This document shows positions 43,168 to 51,135 of a DNA stretch of 64,000 bases, piece by piece (positions within the stretch are counted from its first letter, which is position 1; each line of letters begins with the position of its first letter). A program made the translations under genes and the position numbers. The stretch lies in NCBI RefSeq assembly GCF_018130765.1, contig NZ_JAFCJZ010000026.1, positions 1 through 64,000 on the forward strand, given 5' to 3'. The DNA comes from Bradyrhizobium iriomotense (lineage in GTDB: Bacteria; Pseudomonadota; Alphaproteobacteria; Rhizobiales; Xanthobacteraceae). The notes beneath the pieces were generated by a model, which was not told the DNA's origin, ran no database searches, and saw only the letters and a program-made list of their open reading frames with translations.

Positions 43168-43974
43168 ATGACAAAGATGCTTCGGCTGAAATGGACATCG
43201 ATGTCGGCGGGCGCGGTCCTTGCGGCCCTCACCGGCATGGCCCCGGTGGATGCTGCCGAGTGCCCACGCAAGGATGCGCTCGGCACGTCGCGGATCCTGA
43301 ACGTCGATGCCAAGGCCACGCCGCGCGTCGGCCTGAAGAGCTTTCCGCAGACGCTGGCGCTGGCCGATCGCGAGATCGTGCTGACCTTCGACGACGGCCC
43401 GCATCCGCCGACGACGTCGAAGGTGCTGGCGGCGCTGGCGCAGGAATGCGTGCGCGCGACCTTCTTCCTGATCGGCCTGCACGCCTCGGAACATCCCGAG
43501 ATGGTCAAGCGCATCGCGCGCGAAGGCCACACCATCGGCCATCACACCTTCTCGCACCCGTTCATGGCGCGGATCCCGTTCGACAAGGCGAAGTCCGAGA
43601 TCGACCGCGGCATCGCGGCAGACGAGATGGCGCTGCACGGCACCTCGACGACGACGCCCTCGACGCCATTTTTCCGCTTCCCCTATTTCGAAGCGACGCA
43701 AGCCGAGCTCGACCTGCTGCAGTCGCGCGGCATCGTCGTGTTCGGGGCCGACCTCTGGGCCAGCGACTGGAACGAGATGACGCCGGAGCAGGAATTGAGG
43801 CTCGTCACCGAGCGCCTGGCTGCCAGCGGCAAGGGTATCATTCTCTTCCATGATCCCAAGGCGCGCACGGCGGCGATCATGCCGGCCTTCCTGCGGTATC
43901 TGAAGGACAACGGGTTTCGCGTGGTTCACGTGGTCGCGGCGGGCACGTCACAGAAAAGTGCCGACGCGCGCTGA
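43168..43974 (+). CDS. Polysaccharide deacetylase family protein (first of two)
   Basis: 268 residues with a signal peptide ending in APVDAAEC. The NodB-homology motifs are intact: TFDDGPHPP (catalytic base and metal Asp), HHTFSHP (metal histidines), RFPYFE and the ILFHDP late motif. It removes acetyl groups from N-acetylglucosamine polymers in the periplasm; the actual polymer is unknown. Paired with a related gene 155 bases downstream. Confidence 0.92.
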   Translation: MTKMLRLKWTSMSAGAVLAALTGMAPVDAAECPRKDALGTSRILNVDAKATPRVGLKSFPQTLALADREIVLTFDDGPHPPTTSKVLAALAQECVRATFFLIGLHASEHPEMVKRIAREGHTIGHHTFSHPFMARIPFDKAKSEIDRGIAADEMALHGTSTTTPSTPFFRFPYFEATQAELDLLQSRGIVVFGADLWASDWNEMTPEQELRLVTERLAASGKGIILFHDPKARTAAIMPAFLRYLKDNGFRVVHVVAAGTSQKSADAR

Positions 43975-44129
43975 TGCCGGAATGTCACGGCGGGGCAAAA
44001 TGGGGTGATTTTGGCCCTATTAACACTCTGTTCATGCTACGGAATGCAAACATGGAAGAGTATGGCGCCTGAACCGTTTCCAGGCGTCTCCGACCTACTA
44101 TGGCGGCAATCGAATGAGGGCAGACGGGA

Positions 44130-45437
44130 TTGATGATCGGAAGTAGCGTTGTGGTTCGGACGCGATCGTGGATCGTCCTCTGTCTCGGGTTGCTGACCGT
44201 GGGCGCACCGGCAGCCTATGCGGCCGACTGCCCCGGCCACCCGGACGCGCTCGGCACGTCCCGCACCCTCGTGGTGGATCCGCGCGAGCATCCGCGCATC
44301 GGCACCATGCAGTACCGCGAGACGCTGCCGCTGAGGGATCACGAGGTCGTCCTGACTTTCGACGACGGTCCGCTGCCGAAATATTCGAACCAGGTCCTCA
44401 AGATGCTCGACGACGAGTGCATCAAGGCGACCTTCTTCATCATCGGCGGCCAGGCCAAGGCGAATCCGGAAGGCGTGCGCAAGCTGGTGGCGGCGGGGCA
44501 CACCGTCGGCACCCACAGCATGAACCATCCGCTGACGTTCGACCGGATGCCGGTCGAGAAATACGAGCCCGAGATCAACGGCGGCATCGAGTGGACCTCG
44601 GCCGCGATGACCGATCCGTCCAAGCTCGCGCCGTTCTTCCGCATTCCCGGCCTGATGCGCGCCGAGGGCGTCGAGAACTATCTGATCTCGCGCGGCATCC
44701 AGGTCTGGAGTGCCGACTTCCCGGCCGACGACTGGCGCCACGTGTCGTCCGACCGCGTCTATCAGCTCGCGATCCAGCGGCTGGAGGCCAAGGGCAAGGG
44801 CATTTTGCTGCTGCACGACATCCAGGCGCGGACGGTTGCAGCGCTGCCAAAAATCATCCGCGACCTCAAGGCGCGCGGCTATCGCATCGTGCATGTGGTG
44901 CCGGCGACCGCGGACCGGCCGGCAACGCCGACCACGCCGGTCGAATGGCTGCTGCATCCGCCGACCGAGACGACACCGATCGCGCGCTGGCCGGCCGTTC
45001 CGAATTTCGTGTTCACCGAGACCCGGACGCTGCCGGCGCCCGCGCTGGCCGACCTCAATGCGCAGTCCGAGCATCAGCCGCTGCTGCCGCGCCGGACCAA
45101 GGCGCAGGTGGATATCGCATCCACCCTGCCCGTGCCCGGCCGCGACCTGTTCGCGATTCCGGAAGGCTCGGTCGAGGTGCTGCTGTCCACGACCCTGTCG
45201 CGGCGCGCCGCGACGCGGATGGCAATGGCGGCCGAGACGCCCCGCGCGGGCAAGGCCGCAAAGGGCAAGGCCGTCAAGCCGCACGCCCCCCGGGTCGCGC
45301 ATGCGGCGCCTGCACAGGCCAAGAACACCGCACCCAAGAACACCGCACCCAAGAACACCGCGCCCAAGAGCACCGCGCCCAAGAGCACGGCGTCCCGCCC
45401 GACCCGCGTTGCGACCAGCGTGAAGAAGCGCGCCTGA
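44130..45437 (+). CDS. Polysaccharide deacetylase with basic repetitive tail (second of two)
   Basis: 435 residues. A signal peptide (VLCLGLLTVGAPAAYA) precedes a NodB domain with TFDDGPLPK, THSMNHP, FFRIPGL and LLLHDIQ. The opening DCPGHPDALGTSRTL parallels ECPRKDALGTSRIL in the preceding protein, so the two are paralogues. From about residue 270 a new C-terminal region follows, ending in Lys/Ala/Pro-rich sequence with five copies of (N/S)TAPK-type units. The basic tail may bind an anionic polymer such as peptidoglycan or DNA. Confidence 0.92.
   Translation: MMIGSSVVVRTRSWIVLCLGLLTVGAPAAYAADCPGHPDALGTSRTLVVDPREHPRIGTMQYRETLPLRDHEVVLTFDDGPLPKYSNQVLKMLDDECIKATFFIIGGQAKANPEGVRKLVAAGHTVGTHSMNHPLTFDRMPVEKYEPEINGGIEWTSAAMTDPSKLAPFFRIPGLMRAEGVENYLISRGIQVWSADFPADDWRHVSSDRVYQLAIQRLEAKGKGILLLHDIQARTVAALPKIIRDLKARGYRIVHVVPATADRPATPTTPVEWLLHPPTETTPIARWPAVPNFVFTETRTLPAPALADLNAQSEHQPLLPRRTKAQVDIASTLPVPGRDLFAIPEGSVEVLLSTTLSRRAATRMAMAAETPRAGKAAKGKAVKPHAPRVAHAAPAQAKNTAPKNTAPKNTAPKSTAPKSTASRPTRVATSVKKRA
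45321..45395 (+). repeat. 15-base tandem repeat inside the deacetylase gene
   Basis: Five head-to-tail units of the form AAGAACACCGCACCC, the last two changed to AAGAGCACC/GGC forms. Each unit encodes Lys-Asn/Ser-Thr-Ala-Pro, so copy-number changes would keep the frame. A variable number between strains is expected. Confidence 0.9.
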
Positions 45438-45442
45438 AGCGG

Positions 45443-45817
45443 CTATTGCCGCATGATCGCGGCGACGCAGAGCAGCACGATCAGCGCAAGGAAGAACAGG
45501 TCCATATAGGACTTGAGCTCGCCGTCGCGTCGCAGCCGGGCGACGTCGGCAACGACCTGCTTGCGCGCATTGGTTCCGCCCGAGCCGTCGTTGATCGGGG
45601 CCTGAAGACGTTTCGTCTCGGCCTCCAGCTTCTCGATCTTCTGGAAGAAGTAGAACGCACGCAGCGTCGAGGCGGCGCGCATGCCGGCATAGACCAGCAC
45701 CAGGATCGCGAGGATCGCCCGGTTCGGATACTTCTCCATGAAGTTCAGGCTGAAATAGACCACCGCCATGAACGCGAAATTGGTGACGAAGCGGTAGACG
45801 AAGCTGAGAAAGACCAT
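45443..45817 (-). CDS. Membrane protein (124 aa)
   Basis: Helices at the N-terminus (FVYRFVTNFAFMAVVYFSL and AILAILVLVYAGMRA), a charged coiled-coil segment (FQKIEKLEAETKRLQAP), and a C-terminal helix (LFFLALIVLLCVAAIM). Conserved in related bacteria by recollection; function unknown. It converges on the second deacetylase gene with 5 bases between stops. Confidence 0.78.
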   Translation of the reverse strand: MVFLSFVYRFVTNFAFMAVVYFSLNFMEKYPNRAILAILVLVYAGMRAASTLRAFYFFQKIEKLEAETKRLQAPINDGSGGTNARKQVVADVARLRRDGELKSYMDLFFLALIVLLCVAAIMRQ

Positions 45818-46096
45818 GCTGGCTTGTGCCTTGAGGGTGCGCAGGCGGAAGCGTGCTGCGAATGCGGGGTCAGGGGGCCCGGACCGGAACTGCCGGCCGG
45901 ATCCCTGCAGGCGCCCGTCTACGCCAACATTGTTTCAACAAAGATACCACGGCCCTGCAACTTGCCGCCTTTTAGCCACGCGCTGCCATAATGCAAGCCG
46001 GCGCCTGCCGCGCGCGGGCGGTCCCGCAACGGCTCAATGGAGATTTGGCGGAAGTCGCGATAGACTGGGCCGCGCCGCCATATCTGGGGTCTGCCG

Positions 46097-46354
46097 ATGC
46101 CGAAGAAGGGAATCACGGGCCACGACGAATGGGTTCTGACCGAGGCCCTCGCGACCGCGCTGGTCGCGCTGGAGCAGCTCGCGCCGAAGCACCAGCCGAG
46201 CGCGCATATGGAGGACATCCGCAAGATGCTCGCGAACGGCAAGGAGCCGGCCGCGGTGAGCCTGCACCTCGCCCAGGCCAAATGCCGCCTGTTTCCGGAA
46301 GTCGATCCACTCGAGATCTACAAGGAATACGGCATCGGCGAGGAATACGGCTGA
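46097..46354 (+). CDS. Small conserved hypothetical protein (85 aa)
   Basis: A helical soluble protein (GHDEWVLTEALATALVALEQL, DIRKMLANGKEPAAVSLHLAQAKCRLFP) ending in an acidic, tyrosine-rich tail (EIYKEYGIGEEYG). No family recognised. The 280-base gap upstream contains only spacer and a possible promoter. It converges on the LysR gene. Confidence 0.65.
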   Translation: MPKKGITGHDEWVLTEALATALVALEQLAPKHQPSAHMEDIRKMLANGKEPAAVSLHLAQAKCRLFPEVDPLEIYKEYGIGEEYG

Positions 46355-46420
46355 CGGAGGCCCGAGGCGTCTGCCCCTGAGGACGAGATTTTGACGGCTG
46401 GCGCCCCCCTCTGCCGCCAT

Positions 46421-47314
46421 CTAGCGCTTCTGACCATCCGTCGCCAAACCCAATTCCTTCGTGATCCATCTTGTAAAGGTGCGAACCGAGCGGCGATGCT
46501 TGGTTTGCGGCGGACAGACGAGATAGTGCCCGACATAGGCCGGATCGCTGGCGCGCCCGGCCAGCGGAGCCACCAGCTTGCCGCTCGCAAGTTCGCGCTC
46601 GGCCAGTCGCGTGGATTCGAGCGTCACGCCGAGACCATCGACGGCGGCAGCAATCGCCATGAAGCTGCGATCGAACCTGAACCCGCCCGGGCTCGGCGCC
46701 GAAAGGCCGTTCGTCGCGAACCAGGCGTTCCAGCGAACCCGCTTCTGCTCGCTCTCGATCAGCGAGAGTTTGAGCAGATCGGCCGGCTCGCGGATGGCGC
46801 CGGCAAGCGAAGGGGCGCACAAGGGACGCACGATTTCCTCGCCGAGCGGCAGAACAGCCATGCCTTCCTGGCGCGGCGGCCCGTAGCAGATGTCGAGGTC
46901 GAACTCGTCATTGCGGAAATGAGGATAATCGGTTCCTGCCGCCAGCCTGACTTCCAGCTCGGGATGCTTCTCAATCAGTCCCCGCAGCCGCGGCATCAGC
47001 CATTGCGCCGCCAGGCTCGGCGCACAGTGAATGCGCAAGAGATTGGATGAGCGGGCGCTGGCAACCTCAAGCCCATTCCTCAGTTCGTCGAAGGCGCCGG
47101 ACACGCGCCGCAACAGCTCTTCGCCTGCCTGATTGACCAGCATCCGGCGACCATCACGCTCGAACAGCGTCGTCCCGATCTGCTCTTCGAAGTCCCGGAT
47201 GGCATGGCTGACCGCGCTCGGAGTGAGCCCGAGCTCGCTCGCGGCCGCGCGGAATGACCCGGAGCGCGCGGCTGCCTCGAACACCCGAAGAGAGCGAAGG
47301 GGAAGCGGAGCCAT
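46421..47314 (-). CDS. LysR family regulator, divergent from the transketolase/TRAP operon
   Basis: 297 residues from ATG 47314, five codons into the longest frame. The N-terminal HTH (PLRSLRVFEAAARSGSFRAAASELGLTPSAVSHAI) has the GcvA-like opening. The effector domain (about 90-297) includes HCAPSLAAQWLMPRL and the FDLDICYGPPR segment. LysR proteins usually control the gene divergent to them, here the SDR that begins 109 bases away, so this is the likely regulator of the 47.4-56.1 kb operon. Confidence 0.9.
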   Translation of the reverse strand: MAPLPLRSLRVFEAAARSGSFRAAASELGLTPSAVSHAIRDFEEQIGTTLFERDGRRMLVNQAGEELLRRVSGAFDELRNGLEVASARSSNLLRIHCAPSLAAQWLMPRLRGLIEKHPELEVRLAAGTDYPHFRNDEFDLDICYGPPRQEGMAVLPLGEEIVRPLCAPSLAGAIREPADLLKLSLIESEQKRVRWNAWFATNGLSAPSPGGFRFDRSFMAIAAAVDGLGVTLESTRLAERELASGKLVAPLAGRASDPAYVGHYLVCPPQTKHRRSVRTFTRWITKELGLATDGQKR

Positions 47315-47422
47315 ACGACAGGTGAGCACAATTCAACTATCAGTGCAAATTTCGCGTATATTCGTGGCTGCTGGCCTCAACCATATTCCCCGCCAATCGA
47401 AACAAAATTTCTCGGAGGGAAT

Positions 47423-48172
47423 ATGCTTCTGGCCGGCAAAACCGCGATCATTTCCGGAGCGGCAGGTGCGCGCGGCATCGGCTTCGCCACCGCCAAGACG
47501 TTCGCGGCCCAGGGCGCACGCGTCGCGATCCTCGATCTCGATGGGGCCGGCGCCGCCAGGGCGGCCAGCGAGCTCGGCAAGGAGCATCTCGGCATCGCCT
47601 GCAACGTCACCGACAAGGCCGACTGCGAACGCGCCGTGGCCGAGGTGCTCAAGGCCTTCGGCCAGGTCGACATCCTCATCAACAATGCCGGCATCACCCA
47701 GCCCGTGAAGGTCTGGGATATCACCGCGTCCGACTGGGACCGCATCCAGGACGTCAATCTGCGCGGCGTGCTCTATCTCTCGCAGGCGCTGATGCCGCAC
47801 ATGCGTGCGCGGAAGGCAGGCGCGATCGCCTGCATGTCCTCGGTCTCCGCGCAACGCGGCGGCGGCATTCTCGGCGGCGCGCACTATTCGGCCGCCAAGG
47901 CCGGCGTGCTTGGCCTCGCCAAGGCCATGGCGCGGGAACTCGGCCCCGACAACATCCGCGTCAACTGCGTCACGCCCGGCCTGATCGTCACCGACATCAA
48001 CATCGGCAAGATCCCGCCCGAGAAGGAGAAGGAGATCCTCGCCGGCATTCCGCTCGCCCGCCTCGGCCGGCCGCAGGACGTCGCCAACATCTTCCTGTTC
48101 CTGGCGTCCGATCTGTCGGCCTACACGACCGGCGCCGTGATCGACGTCAACGGCGGCATGCACATTCACTGA
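47423..48172 (+). CDS. SDR family dehydrogenase, first gene of the operon
   Basis: 249 residues with a strong GGAGGGA ribosome site. A classical SDR: nucleotide site GAAGARGIG, Asp at the end of the second strand (ILDLDG, favouring NAD), NNAG, active-site SSVS and YSAAKAG, and the GGMHIH end. In context it would oxidise the imported substrate, or reduce a carbonyl formed from it. It begins the operon next to the divergent LysR gene and is followed 20 bases later by transketolase subunit genes. Confidence 0.93.
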   Translation: MLLAGKTAIISGAAGARGIGFATAKTFAAQGARVAILDLDGAGAARAASELGKEHLGIACNVTDKADCERAVAEVLKAFGQVDILINNAGITQPVKVWDITASDWDRIQDVNLRGVLYLSQALMPHMRARKAGAIACMSSVSAQRGGGILGGAHYSAAKAGVLGLAKAMARELGPDNIRVNCVTPGLIVTDINIGKIPPEKEKEILAGIPLARLGRPQDVANIFLFLASDLSAYTTGAVIDVNGGMHIH

Positions 48173-48192
48173 CGACGCATAGGGGACCAGCC

Positions 48193-49041
48193 ATGTCCGG
48201 AGCCGACCTGCGAACCAATGAGCCCCCGCTTGCGGAGCGGGCCTACGGCATCCGCCGCAACGCGCTGCGAATGGGCGAAGTTCAAGGCCAGGGCTACATC
48301 GCCCAGGCCCTCGACATCGCCGACGTGTTGGCGGCGGCCTACTTCCATGCCATGCGCTATCGCCCGGAAGACCCGGCCTGGGACGGACGCGATCGCTTCC
48401 TGCTGTCGAACGGTCACTACGCCATCGCGCTCTATGCCGCGTTGATCGAGGCGGGAATCATTCCGGAAGCGGAGCTCGAGACTTACGGATCTGACGAGAG
48501 CCGGCTTCCGATGTCCGGAATGGCATCCTACACGCCGGGCATGGAGATGTCGGGAGGATCGCTCGGGCTCGGCCTCGGCATCGCCGTCGGCATGTGCCTG
48601 GGCTTGAAGCGCAAGGGCTCCGACAGCCGCGTCTACACGTTGTTCTCCGACGGTGAGCTCGACGAAGGATCCAAGTGGGAAGCGATGATGTCGGCGGCGC
48701 ACCACAAGCTCGACAATCTCATTGCGATCGTCGACGTCAACAATCAGCAGGCCGACGGCCCCTCCACCCAGATGATGGGCTTCGAGCCGCTCGCGGAAAA
48801 GGTGCGGGCGTTCGGATGGTTCGTCCAGCGCATCGACGGCAACGACCTCGATGCCGTGGTTGCCGCGTTCGATGCCGCCAGGACGCACGAGGGCGCGAGA
48901 CCGCGCATGATCATCGCGGACACCCTGATGGGCAAAGGCGTGCCGTTCCTGGAGGCCCGCGAGCGCAATCATTTCATGCGCGTCGATCAGCACGAATGGC
49001 AGCTCGCGCTGCAGGCTCTTGACGAAGGGAGGCGCGCGTGA
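48193..49041 (+). CDS. Transketolase, N-terminal (pyrophosphate-binding) subunit
   Basis: 282 residues covering only the PP half of transketolase. Visible: RDRFLLSNGHYAIALYA, MSGGSLGLGLGIAVG, and the thiamine diphosphate motif beginning SDGELDEG and ending VDVNN. The usual first residue of that motif is Gly (GDG); here it is Ser. The GTGA overlap with the next gene fixes 1:1 translation of the two halves. Split transketolases are typical of specialised sugar pathways (for example apulose-4-phosphate and sulfosugar routes) and not of the pentose phosphate pathway. Confidence 0.94.
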   Translation: MSGADLRTNEPPLAERAYGIRRNALRMGEVQGQGYIAQALDIADVLAAAYFHAMRYRPEDPAWDGRDRFLLSNGHYAIALYAALIEAGIIPEAELETYGSDESRLPMSGMASYTPGMEMSGGSLGLGLGIAVGMCLGLKRKGSDSRVYTLFSDGELDEGSKWEAMMSAAHHKLDNLIAIVDVNNQQADGPSTQMMGFEPLAEKVRAFGWFVQRIDGNDLDAVVAAFDAARTHEGARPRMIIADTLMGKGVPFLEARERNHFMRVDQHEWQLALQALDEGRRA

Positions 49042-50057
49042 CGGCGACCACCAAGACCGCGACCATGCCATCCCCGAACAAGCCTCGCCTCACCACCTCG
49101 GCCATGATCGCCTCGATCGCGTCCGAGGGACAGCGAACGAAGCCCGCTCCATTCGGCAATGCGCTCGTGGAGGTCGCACGAACACGCCATGACATCGTCG
49201 GCATGACGGCCGACCTCGGCAAATACACCGACCTTCACGTGTTCGCGAAGGAATTCCCGGACCGCTATTATCAGATGGGGATGGCCGAACAGCTGCTGTT
49301 CGCCGCGGCATCGGGCATCGCGGCCGAGGGATTTACGCCGTTCGTCACGACCTATGCCGTCTTCGCGGCTCGCCGCGCCTACGACTTCATCCACCAGACG
49401 ATCGCGGAGGAAGACCGCAACGTCAAGATCGCATGCGCCCTGCCCGGCCTCACCTCGGGATACGGACCAAGTCATCAGGCGGCGGAAGATCTCGCGCTGT
49501 TCCGCGCCATGCCGAACATGACGATCATCGATCCGTGCGACGCGCACGAAATCGAGCAGGTCGTGCCGGCGATGGCAAATCACCAGGGCCCGGTCTACAT
49601 GCGGCTGCTGCGCGGACAGGTGCCGCTCGTGCTCGATGAGTACGGCTACAAGTTCGAGCTCGGCAAGGCCAAGCTGCTGCGCGACGGCGCCGACGTGCTG
49701 TTCGTCTCCTCGGGACTGCTGACGATGCGCGCGCTGGAGGCGGCCCAACGTCTCGAGGCCGACAGGATCCAGGCCGCGGTGCTGCATGTGCCGACCATCA
49801 AGCCGCTCGACACACAGACGATCGTCGACGCATGCCGCAAGCCCGGACGCCTCGTCGTCGTCGCCGAGAACCACACCGTGATCGGGGGACTGGGTGAAGC
49901 GGTCGCGGCTGCCTTGATGCGCGCGCGCGTCCATCCCGCGTTCCAGCAGATCGGCTTGCCCGACGAGTTCCTCGCCGCAGGAGCGCTACCGACATTGCAC
50001 GATCGCTACGGCATCTCGACGGAAGCGATATGTGCTGCCGTCAAAAGTTGGCGGTGA
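49038..50057 (+). CDS. Transketolase, C-terminal (pyrimidine-binding) subunit
   Basis: 339 residues with a GTG start overlapping the stop of the first subunit. It holds the Pyr domain (RTKPAPFGNALVEVA onward) with the catalytic glutamate in MGMAEQLLFAAASG, the TYAVFAARRAYDF and SHQAAEDLALFRAMPNM segments, and the transketolase C-terminal domain (VLFVSSGLLTMRALEAAQ). The first 30 residues are an unusual polar extension. With the preceding gene it forms a complete enzyme that moves a two-carbon ketol unit. Confidence 0.94.
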   Translation: MTATTKTATMPSPNKPRLTTSAMIASIASEGQRTKPAPFGNALVEVARTRHDIVGMTADLGKYTDLHVFAKEFPDRYYQMGMAEQLLFAAASGIAAEGFTPFVTTYAVFAARRAYDFIHQTIAEEDRNVKIACALPGLTSGYGPSHQAAEDLALFRAMPNMTIIDPCDAHEIEQVVPAMANHQGPVYMRLLRGQVPLVLDEYGYKFELGKAKLLRDGADVLFVSSGLLTMRALEAAQRLEADRIQAAVLHVPTIKPLDTQTIVDACRKPGRLVVVAENHTVIGGLGEAVAAALMRARVHPAFQQIGLPDEFLAAGALPTLHDRYGISTEAICAAVKSWR

Positions 50058-50109
50058 ACCGGCCGCCTTCTCAAGAACGACACCAACAAAAAATCCCAGG
50101 GAGAACGAA

Positions 50110-51135
50110 ATGACCAAGCAATCCAAGGCGGGCCTGAGCCGACGCGTCGTGCTGGCGGCAGGTGCATCGATTCCGCTCGTATCGATCCTCTCGCGACGCG
50201 GCGATGCGGCCGAATTCACCCTCAAATTCGCGACCGGACAGGACCCGTCGCATCCCGTCAACAAGCGGGCGCGCGAGGCGATCGACCGCATCAAGGAGGC
50301 GACCGGCGGGCGCGTCGAGATCAATCTCTTCCCAGCCAACCAGCTCGGCTCAGACACCGATCTGCTGGGCCAGATCCGCAATGGCGCGGTCGATTATCTG
50401 AACATCGGCTCCTCGGTGCTGGCAACGCTGGTCCAGAGCGTCGGCATCGTCAACACGGGCTTTGCGTTTTCATCCTACGACGAAGTCTGGAAAGCGATGG
50501 ACGGCGACCTCGGAAAGTTCGTCAAGGCCGAGGTCGAGAACGTCGGTGTCATCCAGGTCTGCAAGTCATGGGACAACGGGTTCCGCCAGCTCACCTCGTC
50601 CACCCGCGAGATCAAGACGCCGGAGGATCTGAAGGGCTTCAAGATGCGCGTTCCGGCGGCGCCCATCCTCACCGGCCTGTTCCAGGCCCTCGGTGCCGGA
50701 CCGACCCCGATCAACTTTAATGAAGTCTATTCCGCCCTGCAGACCAAGGTCGTCGAAGGGCAGGAAAATCCGCTGGCCATCATCGCCACCGCCAAGCTCT
50801 ACGAGGTGCAGAAATATTGCAGCCTCACCAGCCACGTCTGGGACGCCTACCTCATCCTCGGCAACCGCCGCTCCTTCCAGCGGCTGCCGGCCGACGCCCA
50901 GGAGATCGTCACGCGCGAGCTGAACAAGGCGGCGGACGCCGAGCGTGCGGACATTGCCGCGCTCTCGAAATCGCTGCGTGACGAGCTTGCCGGCAAGGGC
51001 CTGCAGTTCGTCGAGGTCGACAAGGCCGCCTTCCGCGCATCCCTCGCCAAGACCAGCTTCTACAAGGACTGGCGCCAGAAGTTCGGCGACAAGGGCTGGA
51101 CCCTGCTCGAGCAAGCGGTGGGTCAGCTCGGATGA
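50110..51135 (+). CDS. TRAP transporter substrate-binding protein (DctP), Tat-type signal
   Basis: 341 residues from ATG 50110 with GGGAG upstream. The signal carries a twin-arginine pattern (LSRRVVLAAG) and is cut near GDAAEF. The mature protein follows DctP: KFATGQDPSHPVNKRA, EINLFPANQLGSDTDLL, and GFKMRVPAAPIL with the arginine that normally binds a carboxylate. So the imported compound is probably an acid. ATGA overlaps the permease gene. Confidence 0.94.
   Translation: MTKQSKAGLSRRVVLAAGASIPLVSILSRRGDAAEFTLKFATGQDPSHPVNKRAREAIDRIKEATGGRVEINLFPANQLGSDTDLLGQIRNGAVDYLNIGSSVLATLVQSVGIVNTGFAFSSYDEVWKAMDGDLGKFVKAEVENVGVIQVCKSWDNGFRQLTSSTREIKTPEDLKGFKMRVPAAPILTGLFQALGAGPTPINFNEVYSALQTKVVEGQENPLAIIATAKLYEVQKYCSLTSHVWDAYLILGNRRSFQRLPADAQEIVTRELNKAADAERADIAALSKSLRDELAGKGLQFVEVDKAAFRASLAKTSFYKDWRQKFGDKGWTLLEQAVGQLG

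Noticed and set aside
45321..45395. Short tandem array as a CRISPR
   Set aside because: 15-base units without spacers, inside a coding frame, encoding K-x-T-A-P.
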